Notes: generated by a model not told the origin, from the letters alone. Shown: positions 16,551 through 25,624, counted from the first letter of the stretch. The stretch: DNA of 64,000 bases from Opitutaceae bacterium UBA2377 (GCA_002344205.1 DDSZ01000039.1:101143-165142); one strand, 5' to 3'. A program made the numbers and translations.

Positions 16551-17858
16551 TTAACGGTTGCCCGCGGTGAGAACGGCGCGGATCGCCTGGAGCGTCCGCT
16601 CCACCGCGCCGGAATTCCGGCGGTGCCAGGCCTCGGCCGCAGCCGCGAGGGCTTTGCGCCGGGCCGGATCCCGCAGCAAGGCCACCGCCTCCTCCGCCAG
16701 CGCCGCCGGATCCGCCACCACAATGGCGGCATCCGCCGCCACCAAGTCCTGCGTGATCACCCGGAAATTGCCCATGCCGGGACCAAACAGCAGCGGCCGG
16801 CCCAGCACGGCCGATTCCACCGGCGTCTGCCCTTCGGTATGCGGTGCCAGGCTCTTGCCGACAAAGACGACATCCGCGAGCTGCAGGAACTTTCGCATTT
16901 CCCCGGTCGTGTCGCCAACCGCGATGTCCACCGTCGAAGCCGCCGCACCGCGGGTCCGGAAATGACAGGAGAACCCGCTCTCGCGCAACAGGGGCTCGAT
17001 CTCGCCGCGCCGTTCCGCGTGCCGCGGCACCAACAACAGCGAGCAGTCCAGCCCCGCCGCCCGGGCCTGCCGCAGCGCCGCCACCAGCGCCGCTTCTTCG
17101 CCGGGCCAGGTGGAAGAACCCATGAGCACAAGCCCCTGCGCAGGCAGACCGAGTTCCCGGCGCAGTTGCGCACACTCCGCCGCGGCCAGCGCGGGAATGG
17201 CGACATCGAGCTTGATGTTGCCGGTGACGGAAATGCTCTCCGGCGGAAAACCCAGCGTGCGGAACCGCTGCGCATCGTGCTCCGAGCAGGCCAGCACGCG
17301 CGTAATCCCGGCCAGCAGCGGCGCCACCGCCCAGCGCACCCGTTGCATTTGCCGGAAACTGCGGTCGGACATCCGCGCATTGATGCACACCACCGGCACC
17401 CCGCGGCGCTGCGCTTGGTGGATGTGCTCGGGCCAGCGCTCGCCCTCGGTCAGGATCACGAGGTCAGGCTGCACCCGCCGCCAGGACCGGGCGCTGAAGG
17501 GCCACCAGTCGAGCGGAAAATACCCGAACCCGGCGACCATCGTGGCGTAGCGCTCCTCCGCCAGCCGCCGACCGGTGCTCGTGGTGGTCGTCAGATAAAT
17601 ATCCACCTCACCCTCGCGCTGCCAGGCCTCGATCATCGGCCCCACCGCCAGCATCTCGCCGACGCTCACCGCATGGAGCCAGATCCGCCGCACCCCGGGC
17701 CGCTTCGGCGGCAGCACCGGCTCCGCCCCGAATCGCTGCGCCAGCCCATGGCGGTAACCGCCGCGCCGACGCATGCGCCAAATATAATAAGGCGCGCCCA
17801 GCAAAAGGGCGGGCAGGTAGAGCAAGCGGTAGAGCCAGAGCAGCATCACGGTGGTCAT
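16551..17858 (-). CDS. waaA: 3-deoxy-D-manno-octulosonic acid (Kdo) transferase
   Basis: Adds Kdo to lipid A precursor at the inner membrane; 435 aa. A membrane anchor (MTTVMLLWLYRLLYLPALLL) is followed by IWLHAVSVGEMLAVGPMIEA, the acceptor-domain signature, then ILTEGERWPEH, which replaces the more usual ETELWP form, and VTGNIKLDV. The C-terminal GT-B half shows LMGSSTWPGEEA, VPRHAERRGEIEPLL and TPVESAVLGRPLLFGPGMGN. The frame stays open far upstream across the opposite strand (to 21017), but that is a shadow of the M16 peptidase gene; the ATG at 17858 fits the family start. It converges with the plcP operon, 27 nt apart. Confidence 0.92.
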   Translation of the reverse strand: MTTVMLLWLYRLLYLPALLLGAPYYIWRMRRRGGYRHGLAQRFGAEPVLPPKRPGVRRIWLHAVSVGEMLAVGPMIEAWQREGEVDIYLTTTTSTGRRLAEERYATMVAGFGYFPLDWWPFSARSWRRVQPDLVILTEGERWPEHIHQAQRRGVPVVCINARMSDRSFRQMQRVRWAVAPLLAGITRVLACSEHDAQRFRTLGFPPESISVTGNIKLDVAIPALAAAECAQLRRELGLPAQGLVLMGSSTWPGEEAALVAALRQARAAGLDCSLLLVPRHAERRGEIEPLLRESGFSCHFRTRGAAASTVDIAVGDTTGEMRKFLQLADVVFVGKSLAPHTEGQTPVESAVLGRPLLFGPGMGNFRVITQDLVAADAAIVVADPAALAEEAVALLRDPARRKALAAAAEAWHRRNSGAVERTLQAIRAVLTAGNR

Positions 17859-17936
17859 ATAGTCCAAAATACCCAATCCGCCCGATTCCGAGCCTTTTTG
17901 CTTTGGCGTAGTCACGGGCGCGGCCACGTTGAAAGC

Positions 17937-20765
17937 ATGCTGTCCCGAATGTTCCGCCTCACCGCCGCTCTCATTGTCCTCGGCGTCCTGCCGTCGTTGC
18001 GCGCCACCGCCCCGGATTTCGCCCACGCCGCCAGCGACCTGCGGCCCGACCCCGCCGCCCGTTTCGGGGCCCTGCCCAGCGGCCTGCGCTACATCATCCT
18101 GCCCAATGCCGAGCCCCGCGAACGCGTCTCGCTCCGACTCATCGTGCAGGCCGGCGCGTTCATGGAGACGGAAAGCCAGCGCGGGCTCGCGCATTTTCTC
18201 GAGCACATGGCGTTCAAGGGCAGCACCCACTACCCGCCGGGCACGCTGATCGAATTTTTCCAGCGCATGGGCATGGGCTTTGGCAACGACACCAACGCCT
18301 ACACCGGCTTCGACCAGACCGTTTACATGATCGAACTGCCCGACAACGGCGAAGGCTCCCTCGCCGAGGGCCTGCGCGTCCTCGCCGACTACGCCGGCGG
18401 CATGTTGATCCAAGATGACCAGCTTGAGCCGGAACGCGGCGTCATCATGGCCGAGGAACGCACCCGCGACACCGTGGGCTTTCGCGCCTTGGTCGCCGAA
18501 CTCAATTTTCTTTACCCCGACACCCTGTTGCCGCACCGCCTGCCCATCGGCCTGATGGACGTCGTCCGCACCGCCCCCCGGGAGGAATTCGTGGATTTCT
18601 ACGACACCTGGTATCGGCCCGAACTCATGACCGTCCTCGTCGTCGGCGACGTGACCCCGGAGGTCATCGAACCGCTGCTCCGCTCCGGCTTCGAAGGCCT
18701 GACCGCCCGCGCCCCCGCCCGGCCGCAGCCGGACCTCGGGACCATCGTGCCTTTCGAGGGCCTCCGGGTGCGCCACCACCACGAGCCCGAGGCGGTCGCC
18801 ACCACCGTCGCGATCCACGCCGTTGAGCGGCGCGAACGCGAACCGGATACCACCACCCGGCGCCTCTCCGACCTGCCGCGCTCGGTCGCGATCAACATCA
18901 TCAACCGCCGCCTCTCCAGCCTCGCCAAGACGGAAACGGCCCCGTTCAGCGGCGGCAGCGCCAGCGTCTCGCAGGGTTACGGTCTCTACCGCACAAGTTC
19001 GATCCGGCTCACCGCCAAGCCCGGGCTGTGGGCGGAATCCCTCGCCGTGGCCGAGCAGGAGCTGCGCCGCGCGCTGGAGCACGGCTTTCAACCCGCGGAG
19101 CTGCGCGAAGTCACCGCGGCCTTCCGCAACTCCCTTGAGCAAGCGGTGCGCACCGCGCCCACCCGCCGCTCCGGCGCGCTCGCCACGACGCTCATCAGCG
19201 GCGTCGTCAACGATACCGTCTTCACCCACCCCGCCGACAATCTCGCGCTGCTGGGCCCCGCGCTTGATGCCATCACGCCCGAGGACTGCCTCGCCGCGCT
19301 GCGCGAGGTCTGGACCGCACCCGGCCGCCATGTGCTGGTGAGCGGCGAAACCGTCATCCCCGGCGATGCCGCCGCCGCCATCACCGCGGTTTACACCGCG
19401 GCACAGGCCGTGGCGGTGTCCGCCCCGCCCGCGATCGAGGAGACCGCCTTCGCCTACACCGATTTCGGACCCGCCGGCAAAATCACCCGGCGTGAGCACG
19501 TCGCCGACCTCGACCTCACCCTCGTCACCTTCGCCAACGGCGTGCGGCTCAATCTCAAGCCGACCGACTTCGAGGCCGGTCGCGTCCAGGTCAGTGCCCG
19601 CTTCGGCCGCGGCCGCCTCATCGAGCCCGCCGACCGCCGCGGCCTCGCCTGGCTCGCCGGCAACACCTTCACCGCCGGCGGCCTCGGTCGGCACAGCAGC
19701 GACGATCTCCGGCGCATCCTCGCCGGCCGCAATGTCGGCGTCGGCTTCTCCGTCGCCGCCGATGCCTTCGCGCTCGGCGGTTCGACCACGGCGCAGGATC
19801 TGCCCCTCCAACTCCAGTTGATGGGCGCTTACCTGACCGATCCGGGTTATCGTGCCGAGGCCATGCGTCAGGCCAAGCAAGGCATCGCGCAGATGTATCG
19901 CGGCTTCAACCACACGCCCGACGGTCCGCTCATGCTTGAGGTGCAGTCTCTCCTCGCCGGAGGCGACCACCGCTTCGGCCTGCCCGCCCAGGCGCAGATG
20001 GAGCAACTCACGCTGGAGGATGTCCGCGCCTGGCTCGCCGGTGAGCTCGCGCAGGGCGCGATTGAAATCGCGCTCGTCGGCGACTTCGAGCTCGAGGCCG
20101 CCATCGCCGCGGTTGCCCGCACTTTCGGCGCCCTGCCGCCGCGCGCCGCACCTTCGGATGACGAATCGTTGCGCCGGCTTAGCCTGCCGGAGGAGCCGTT
20201 TGACCTGACCTACCGCGTGGTGACCGAAATCCCAAAAGGCCAGATCACCCTCTACTGGCGGACGACCGACGGCCGGGACGTGCAGACCGCCCGCCGGCTC
20301 AACCTCCTCGGCAGCGTGCTCCGCGACCGCCTGCGCGTAAAGATCCGCAACGAGCTCGGCGGCGCCTACAGCCCCGGCGCCGGCAGCAACACCAGCGACG
20401 TCTATCCCGGCTACGGCTGGATGCAGGCCGGCGTGACCGTGGACCCGGAGCAGGCCGCCCACATCCGCGAGGCCGTGGTCCAGATCGCCGCCGAACTCCA
20501 ACGCGACGGCGTGACCGCCGAGGAACTGGAACGCGCCAAGCTTCCCCAGCTCACCGGCATCCGCGAATCCGTCCGCACCAACGGCTACTGGCTCGGCTCC
20601 GTCCTGAGCCGGGCGCAGGAAAAGCCCGAGGTGCTCGACTGGGCCCGCACGCGCCTCGCCGATGTCGAGTCCATCACCGCCGAGGAACTCTCCGCCTTCG
20701 CCCGGGAATATCTCGGGGCGGACCGCGCCTTCCGCGTGACCATCCTGCCCGCCGCCCAGGAGTGA
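17937..20765 (+). CDS. M16 family zinc metallopeptidase (two-domain, pitrilysin type)
   Basis: Secreted or periplasmic protease of 942 aa. A signal peptide (MFRLTAALIVLGVLPSLRAT) follows the first four residues, so the start may be 17937 or 17949. The inverted zinc motif HFLEHMAFKG (HxxEH) lies near residue 85, and the downstream Glu is in the stretch ERGVIMAEER. Each half contains an M16 fold; the second half (from about residue 500, ADLDLTLVTFANGVRLNL) lacks HxxEH, as usual for the inactive partner domain. Length fits the large M16B/pqqL-like proteases. It is divergent from waaA with 78 bp between. Confidence 0.9.
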   Translation: MLSRMFRLTAALIVLGVLPSLRATAPDFAHAASDLRPDPAARFGALPSGLRYIILPNAEPRERVSLRLIVQAGAFMETESQRGLAHFLEHMAFKGSTHYPPGTLIEFFQRMGMGFGNDTNAYTGFDQTVYMIELPDNGEGSLAEGLRVLADYAGGMLIQDDQLEPERGVIMAEERTRDTVGFRALVAELNFLYPDTLLPHRLPIGLMDVVRTAPREEFVDFYDTWYRPELMTVLVVGDVTPEVIEPLLRSGFEGLTARAPARPQPDLGTIVPFEGLRVRHHHEPEAVATTVAIHAVERREREPDTTTRRLSDLPRSVAINIINRRLSSLAKTETAPFSGGSASVSQGYGLYRTSSIRLTAKPGLWAESLAVAEQELRRALEHGFQPAELREVTAAFRNSLEQAVRTAPTRRSGALATTLISGVVNDTVFTHPADNLALLGPALDAITPEDCLAALREVWTAPGRHVLVSGETVIPGDAAAAITAVYTAAQAVAVSAPPAIEETAFAYTDFGPAGKITRREHVADLDLTLVTFANGVRLNLKPTDFEAGRVQVSARFGRGRLIEPADRRGLAWLAGNTFTAGGLGRHSSDDLRRILAGRNVGVGFSVAADAFALGGSTTAQDLPLQLQLMGAYLTDPGYRAEAMRQAKQGIAQMYRGFNHTPDGPLMLEVQSLLAGGDHRFGLPAQAQMEQLTLEDVRAWLAGELAQGAIEIALVGDFELEAAIAAVARTFGALPPRAAPSDDESLRRLSLPEEPFDLTYRVVTEIPKGQITLYWRTTDGRDVQTARRLNLLGSVLRDRLRVKIRNELGGAYSPGAGSNTSDVYPGYGWMQAGVTVDPEQAAHIREAVVQIAAELQRDGVTAEELERAKLPQLTGIRESVRTNGYWLGSVLSRAQEKPEVLDWARTRLADVESITAEELSAFAREYLGADRAFRVTILPAAQE

Positions 20766-20814
20766 TCCGGCATCTCCCGGTTGACCCCGGCGCTTCATGC
20801 GGCAACCTGTCCGC

Positions 20815-21330
20815 ATGAAGTATTCCCTCGCCGTGCTCTCCGCCCTCGTCATCGCGCTGTGCGTCCTGATCTTCATCATGGTCCGCACCCACGACGCCCG
20901 CTTCAACGCACTTGAAACCAAGCTCGCGGCCGCGGCGGCGGAGCACGAGGTCGGCATCACGATGGCATGGTTGCAGCGCTGGACCGACAAGCTCGGCCGC
21001 GCCGCCGACGCCGGCAACTGGCCGCTCGCCGATTTTTACCTGCATGAGATCGATGAGACCGCCGAGGATCTCATCAAGGCGGGTGTGGTGGACGAGGGCC
21101 ACGACATCAGCGCCCTCACCCGGGCCATGCTCCTGCCCGTGGTCGAATCGCTGGAGAGCGCCGTCAAGGCCCGCGACGCCGCCGTCTTCGACCAGCGCTA
21201 CACCGCGCTCATCCAAACCTGCAACGCCTGCCACGCGGCCACGGGCCACGGCCAGGTGCAGATTGCCCGCCCCTCCCCGGCGATCAATCCGTGGAACCAG
21301 GATTTCCGGCCCGCGCCCGCGCAACCCTGA
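20815..21330 (+). CDS. Small exported protein with a C-terminal CXXCH haem motif (cytochrome c-prime-like)
   Basis: 171 aa from the ATG at 20815; the upstream ATG at 20797 would add six residues. An N-terminal membrane segment or signal anchor (SLAVLSALVIALCVLIFIMV) is followed by a mainly helical region with many acidic residues, and CNACHAATGHGQ near residue 147. A single haem-binding CXXCH close to the end of a helical protein is the layout of cytochrome c-prime and some c-type cytochromes. It would be periplasmic and may carry electrons or bind gas ligands, but I cannot name a function. It lies 49 nt after the M16 peptidase, same strand. Confidence 0.65.
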   Translation: MKYSLAVLSALVIALCVLIFIMVRTHDARFNALETKLAAAAAEHEVGITMAWLQRWTDKLGRAADAGNWPLADFYLHEIDETAEDLIKAGVVDEGHDISALTRAMLLPVVESLESAVKARDAAVFDQRYTALIQTCNACHAATGHGQVQIARPSPAINPWNQDFRPAPAQP

Positions 21331-21406
21331 CAGGCTGCATCGCGACGCCGTTTTTCGCACGATTGTCGGCTTTACCCGTCGGTCCGGAGCCGGTGACAAT
21401 CCACCG

Positions 21407-21817
21407 ATGCCTCCCGCTTCATCGTCGCCCGACCCGGCCGACAAATTTCGCCGTCTCATCGCCCGCCGGGGCTTGGCCGGACTCGCCAACCACACCAAGT
21501 GGCAGGAACTTTTCGCCGTGATGCGCAGCCGCGAGGGCTGGTGGCCGAGTTACCGCTGCAAGACCGTTGAGGACCGCATCCTGGGCTGGGATACCGAATG
21601 GCATGCCCATGTGCCCGACCCGCTGGTGATCCGATGGCTCGACATCGCCTTTCGCGAGGAACACACCGCCCACGCCCTCACCGCGCCCACATGGACCGAC
21701 CACTCAGCCTGGATCGAGGCCGCCATCCGCACCGCCGGGCTCGACTACCGCCGCAGCCACGATTTTTTCCGCATCTTCGGCTACGCCCCGCGCGATCTGG
21801 AACTGTTTGCGGACTAA
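21407..21817 (+). CDS. Conserved hypothetical protein (possibly DUF6678-like)
   Basis: 136 aa, soluble, no signal peptide. The visible core is NHTKWQELFAVMRSREGWWP, YRCKTVEDRILGWDTEWHAH and VIRWLDIAF, then a Trp-rich acidic C-terminus. The TKW...EW...H-P-I-WLDI pattern resembles the small family of unknown function DUF6678, from memory only. The gene starts 76 nt after the CXXCH gene and ends tail-to-tail with the YjdF-like gene, 3 nt apart. Reading frame and codon use agree with neighbours. No function can be given. Confidence 0.65.
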   Translation: MPPASSSPDPADKFRRLIARRGLAGLANHTKWQELFAVMRSREGWWPSYRCKTVEDRILGWDTEWHAHVPDPLVIRWLDIAFREEHTAHALTAPTWTDHSAWIEAAIRTAGLDYRRSHDFFRIFGYAPRDLELFAD

Positions 21818-21820
21818 CCT

Positions 21821-22453
21821 TCAGCCGGGCGCCGCCGGCAGCCGCGCCAGTTGGCGGTCGTGCCGGCGGGACAGCAGCAGGAGGGCGAGGATGGCCCCGC
21901 CCAGCGCCCAAGCCATGTCGCTCTGCGTGTCCCACACATAACCCTGCGTCCCGAGAAAAGATTCCGCCGCCTCCGCCGACAGCAGCGCCGCCCACCACTC
22001 GATCAATTCATAGAAGGCCGAAAAGCCCAGGCACACGCTCACCGTCAGAAACCCGAGCCAACGGCTCGGCCGCCCGTCGCCCCGGTCGCGCAACGGCGAG
22101 GTGCGCAGCAAAATCTCGCGGGTGAGGACCGCCGGCACAAACCCCTGCGCAAAATGGCCGAGCTTGTCGTAGTTGTTGCGCGACCAGCCGAACCAGTCCC
22201 GCGCCCACTCACCCGCCGGCACCAGCGCGTAGGTGTAATGGGCGCCCACGATCAGGATGACCGCGTGCAGCCACACGAGCACCAGCAGCAACGAGGTGAG
22301 CGGAAACCGCTTTTGCACCGCCACGATCAGCGGCACGCCGATGAGCACGGGCGCCGCCTCCAGCCACCACGTCAGCCGGTCATGCGGCCCGATGGCCGAC
22401 CAGAGCAAGACCGGCAGCAGCAACGCAAGAAACCAGAGCAGGCGGCGATCCAT
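21821..22453 (-). CDS. YjdF-like integral membrane protein (DUF2238)
   Basis: Inner-membrane protein of 210 aa with six predicted hydrophobic segments. Conserved family pieces are visible: YTYALVPAGEWARDWFGWSR, NNYDKLGHFAQGFVPA (the His and Asp lie in the membrane region), FSAFYELIEWW and GYVWDTQSDMAWALGGAILA. E. coli YjdF belongs to the same family; its biochemical role is unknown. Start ATG at 22453. It follows the M50 peptidase by 18 nt and is probably co-transcribed with it. Confidence 0.85.
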   Translation of the reverse strand: MDRRLLWFLALLLPVLLWSAIGPHDRLTWWLEAAPVLIGVPLIVAVQKRFPLTSLLLVLVWLHAVILIVGAHYTYALVPAGEWARDWFGWSRNNYDKLGHFAQGFVPAVLTREILLRTSPLRDRGDGRPSRWLGFLTVSVCLGFSAFYELIEWWAALLSAEAAESFLGTQGYVWDTQSDMAWALGGAILALLLLSRRHDRQLARLPAAPG

Positions 22454-22471
22454 GCGGCTTTTCTGCGGGAA

Positions 22472-23689
22472 CTACCGCGGCGGCGCAACCCCGGTCTGGG
22501 CATACTCGTTGATGATGGCCTGCAATGCATCGGCCGCAAATTCGCTCCTGACCAGCGCCAAACTGCCATGATCAACGGCTTCCAGTCCTTCCTGTGCCTT
22601 GGCCGCGGCCTCCGCCGGGCGGCCTTCGGCCAGCAACACCGCCGCCTCGGCCCGGAGACGGGCCGAAGGATCAAGATCGGTGGGGCCGGCCGTTTCCAAC
22701 CAAGCGCGGGCCGCAGCCGCATCCGCCCGCGTCGCGGCCAGCAGCCACGCGTATTCCGCCCGCGCCATATTGCGCATGAAGGGCGGCAGACAGGCTTCGC
22801 CCGTCATCACCTCATCCAAATGCCGCTGTGCCCGCCGATGCTCTCCGCGATCGGCGTGGTGCAGGTAGGCGCTGAAATGACCGTAAAGCGTGTGCAAAGA
22901 GCCGGGATTGGCCGCTATGGCCGCTTCCAGCCAAGTCACGGCATAGTCTGCCGGCCGCGTGCCGTTGAGCCCCGCCACCGTGAGAGACAGCAACGCGGCT
23001 TCCTGCCGGGCCGTGGCGTCCTCGCCCAGCAGATTCAGCAGCCGGCGGCCATCCGTGCGTAATCCGCCGGCTTCGCCGGGGATGACCGTAACCACAAAAA
23101 TGATGCCGGACAGCAGCGCCGTCAGCATGGCCACATGCTGCGCCAGCACCTGGCCGCCGGAAGCGAAGGCAGCGGCAACCCAGGCTGCGAAGACGACCAG
23201 CACCAGGCTGGCCACCGGCCCGCCGGCGATCATCAGGGCGAAGCGCCGCGGCAGGTTGTGCTGATCCAGCGGGAGACAGGCCGCCATCCCGCCCGCAAGA
23301 TTGATGCGGCGGTTCCAACTGAAGCGGATGCCCGCCGGCGAGCGCTGCCACTGGAACGGCCCGATGATAAACAGCAGGAAACGCCCGCCGGCCAGCCGCC
23401 CGCCAAGCAGGTGACCGAGTTCATGCCAGCCCACGGTGAACAGCCACACGAAGGGCACGGCGGCCAGCAGCAGCAACTTGACCACGCGGCCGCCATCCGC
23501 GGGCAGGAGCAATTGCGCGGCAAACTTCGCGCCGAAATAGCCAAACGCGGCCCCGGCCACGGCCATCAGCAGAAAAAGCAGCCAGCCTTGACGCGGTTTG
23601 CCTCCGGCCGGCGCAGGCGGCGGCAAGCGCACTGTGACTGCCGGGCCGGAGGAATCAACGAATGACGGATGGGCAGGAAGCGAGTTCAT
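22472..23689 (-). CDS. M50-type membrane metalloprotease with a helical-repeat-like C-terminal half
   Basis: 405 aa. An N-terminal Pro-rich tail, then membrane segments; HELGHLLGG (residues about 89-97) is the zinc HExxH motif, inside a hydrophobic helix as in site-2 proteases, and TDGRRLLNLL (about 225) matches the second conserved DG motif of the family. From about residue 235 the protein becomes soluble and Ala-rich with helix pairs of TPR style (AIAANPGSLHTLYGHFSAYL; ARAWLETAGPTDLDPSARLR). No PDZ domain is evident. It may cleave membrane proteins; a substrate is not known. ATG start at 23689. Confidence 0.8.
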   Translation of the reverse strand: MNSLPAHPSFVDSSGPAVTVRLPPPAPAGGKPRQGWLLFLLMAVAGAAFGYFGAKFAAQLLLPADGGRVVKLLLLAAVPFVWLFTVGWHELGHLLGGRLAGGRFLLFIIGPFQWQRSPAGIRFSWNRRINLAGGMAACLPLDQHNLPRRFALMIAGGPVASLVLVVFAAWVAAAFASGGQVLAQHVAMLTALLSGIIFVVTVIPGEAGGLRTDGRRLLNLLGEDATARQEAALLSLTVAGLNGTRPADYAVTWLEAAIAANPGSLHTLYGHFSAYLHHADRGEHRRAQRHLDEVMTGEACLPPFMRNMARAEYAWLLAATRADAAAARAWLETAGPTDLDPSARLRAEAAVLLAEGRPAEAAAKAQEGLEAVDHGSLALVRSEFAADALQAIINEYAQTGVAPPR

Positions 23690-23790
23690 GCCGGCATGCT
23701 GCGGCTTGCACCGGCCCGACCAAAGAAAACAGGAGGATCGGCGGGCGGGCAGGACGAGCGGCCGGCCATGTTACGGGCGCGTGTCGAAAC

Positions 23791-24162
23791 TTATTTCCGA
23801 TACCACTCGCCGTTTTCGCGCTGGAGCCAGACGCCGGGCGCGCTGGTGGCGGCGATCTGGCGCGCACGGGCGCGGGCCACGGTCTCGGCGGTGGTGCCCG
23901 TGCGCCGGGCCAGCTCGGCATACACGATTTCGCGGTCGCGGTTTTCCTCCGCCGCGATGTTTGCACCGTCGGTCCCCTCCCGGGTTTCGAGGCGGCCGCG
24001 GTTGTTTTCGCCGAGTGCGCCGGCGGCCTTCAGGCTGTCAATCTGCGGCAGTCGCGCCGCCATGCGCTCACGCACGGCCGCGACATCTTCCGCCCGGCCT
24101 GCGGGGGCCGCCAGCAGGAGCAAGAGCACGGCAAACAGGAAACGGACAAGGGGCGTCTTCAT
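23791..24162 (-). CDS. ydbL: YdbL family periplasmic protein (DUF1318)
   Basis: Small secreted protein of 123-124 aa (two adjacent ATGs; the one at 24165 overlaps the ynbE stop as ATGA, the one at 24162 follows it). Signal peptide MKTPLVRFLFAVLLLLLAAP ends near GRAE. The body has the DUF1318 pattern: RMAARLPQIDSLKAAGALGE, IVYAELARRTGTTAETVARA and a C-terminal WLQRENGEWYRK. In E. coli ydbH-ynbE-ydbL form one operon where YdbL modulates the YdbH-YnbE intermembrane lipid bridge. The same order and overlap occur here. Confidence 0.85.
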   Translation of the reverse strand: MKTPLVRFLFAVLLLLLAAPAGRAEDVAAVRERMAARLPQIDSLKAAGALGENNRGRLETREGTDGANIAAEENRDREIVYAELARRTGTTAETVARARARQIAATSAPGVWLQRENGEWYRK

Positions 24163-24398
24163 CATTTGGTCTTGGGTTCGGCCTGGATCGTGGTGGAGCG
24201 ACGGTCGAGGTCGCCGAAGAAATCATCCAGCGCCTGGTCGATCTTCACGTTCACATCCACCGTCGCGTGGACGTGGATCGGATCCATCTTCACGTGGATG
24301 CAACCCGCCAGCAGGACGGCAGGGGCGAGCAGGAAAAGGCGTCGGGACATTGCACGCATGCTGCACAGGCAGACCGCCAAGCGCAATCCGGGTTTCAT
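24162..24398 (-). CDS. ynbE: YnbE-like outer-membrane lipoprotein
   Basis: 78 aa from the ATG at 24398, which overlaps the ydbH stop (ATGA) and so is translationally coupled; an internal ATG at 24350 gives a more usual 17-residue lipoprotein signal (MSRRLFLLAPAVLLAGC), so the true start is open. The lipobox LAGC sets the lipidated Cys. The mature part is about 45 residues, VKMDPIHVHATVDVNVKIDQ, the beta-strand core of YnbE proteins, which in E. coli stacks on YdbH at the outer membrane. Too small to recognise alone, but context is decisive. Confidence 0.8.
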   Translation of the reverse strand: MKPGLRLAVCLCSMRAMSRRLFLLAPAVLLAGCIHVKMDPIHVHATVDVNVKIDQALDDFFGDLDRRSTTIQAEPKTK

Positions 24399-25624
24399 CG
24401 TCCGCCAAAATTCAGCCGGGCCCGCTCATCCAGCCCCAGCCGCACGACCTGCTCCAGCGGCCCGGCCACGTTGATCGTGAAAGTAACCCGCTCCACCACG
24501 GAACCATTCGCCGGGCGCGCCGCCACCATTACCGTAGCGGAACGCGCCCCGTCCGCGCCGTCGGGCTGCAGTTCCACCCGCAGTTGCTCCACCTGCAACG
24601 GCGTCCGGCCCAGCTCGATTTCGCCCAAGGTGTCGTAGGCCGGATTCGGCGGGGAGGACCAGCGCGCCAGCGGCCCGAGCCAGGCGGGCAACAACGCGAT
24701 GCGGGCCGGCACGCGGTCGGTCAGGAAACCGGGCGCGGGCGCCAGCCGCAACGAGGCGGGCGTATCGGGCCTCACGCTCAGTTCGCCGCGGCCCGCGCGG
24801 GCTCCGTGCGCGAGGCTCCAATCCAGCGTCACCCGGCCGTCGATGCGACCGCTCGCCTCGCTCAACGCATCGGGCAGCAAGTGCCCCAGTTGCGCGAGAT
24901 CCAGCCCCTCCAGTTCCATGGTGCTCAGCACGGCGGGAGCCGCCGGATCAAAATCGAAAGACGCCAGCGTCACGCTGCCGCCGAGCATCCGGCCCGCGGC
25001 GCGCTCCACCCGCATGCGGCGGTCACCCGCCCCGACGGCGGACAATTCCACCTCGCCCAACGCCAACCCAAGCCCGGCAATCTCACCCACACGCGCTTGC
25101 ACGGACCGCAGCGCAGGTTCGCCATCGGCAAGAGTCAGGCGCGCCGACAACGCCACCGGCGACGCCTGCCACTCTCCGCCCTGCACGCGGCCGTCGTTGA
25201 GCACAAGCGCCAGTTCGCCATTTAGCCGGCCCGCCCGCCAGGTCCCCTCGCCCGCGAGCTTCACCGTGCCGGCGCATTCCAGCTCGGCCGGCAAGCCGGC
25301 CTCCAGCGCCGCCGCGAGCGTCCGCAGCCAGACCGCGAGATCGATGGCGCCCTCCACCACCCGCCAGTCGCCGCTCTCGGGCCGCACTTCCAACTGCGCG
25401 GACAAACCCGGCGCCGCGAGCGTGAGCCTCAGGCGCGCCGAAGACCCCGCGGCATCCGGCGGCCACAACGTCAGACGCCAGTCCACCGGCGCGGCGCCCG
25501 CAAATTTCCGCAACTCCAGCCGGCCGGAAAGTTCGCCCACCAGCGGCGGCATGCCCGCCGCCATGCCCGCCACCGGCCACAGCAGCACGGACAACAGCAA
25601 CAGGATTCGGGTCAGACCGGGCAT
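24395..25624 (-). CDS. ydbH: YdbH-like AsmA-type protein (short form)
   Basis: 409 aa with an N-terminal signal or anchor (ILLLLSVLLWPVAGMAAG) and then repeated beta-strand blocks such as LVGELSGRLELRKF, RLRLTLAAPGLSAQLEV, GRIDGRVTLDWSLAHGARAG. The C-terminal part ends in RVTFTINVAGPLEQVVRLGL, typical of the YdbH C-terminus. E. coli YdbH is about twice as long and spans the periplasm to move phospholipids to the outer membrane; here the N-terminal half is missing or very short. It is followed by ynbE and ydbL through ATGA overlaps. Family call comes from the C-terminus and operon. Confidence 0.75.
   Translation of the reverse strand: MPGLTRILLLLSVLLWPVAGMAAGMPPLVGELSGRLELRKFAGAAPVDWRLTLWPPDAAGSSARLRLTLAAPGLSAQLEVRPESGDWRVVEGAIDLAVWLRTLAAALEAGLPAELECAGTVKLAGEGTWRAGRLNGELALVLNDGRVQGGEWQASPVALSARLTLADGEPALRSVQARVGEIAGLGLALGEVELSAVGAGDRRMRVERAAGRMLGGSVTLASFDFDPAAPAVLSTMELEGLDLAQLGHLLPDALSEASGRIDGRVTLDWSLAHGARAGRGELSVRPDTPASLRLAPAPGFLTDRVPARIALLPAWLGPLARWSSPPNPAYDTLGEIELGRTPLQVEQLRVELQPDGADGARSATVMVAARPANGSVVERVTFTINVAGPLEQVVRLGLDERARLNFGGR

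Noticed and set aside
17859..21017. Minus-strand open frame continuous with waaA, giving a 1488-residue product
   Set aside because: The extra part lies opposite the M16 peptidase gene in step with its codons and reads as low-complexity Gly/Ala/Glu/Asp sequence. High GC third positions keep such antisense frames open. The Kdo transferase family starts at the ATG at 17858.
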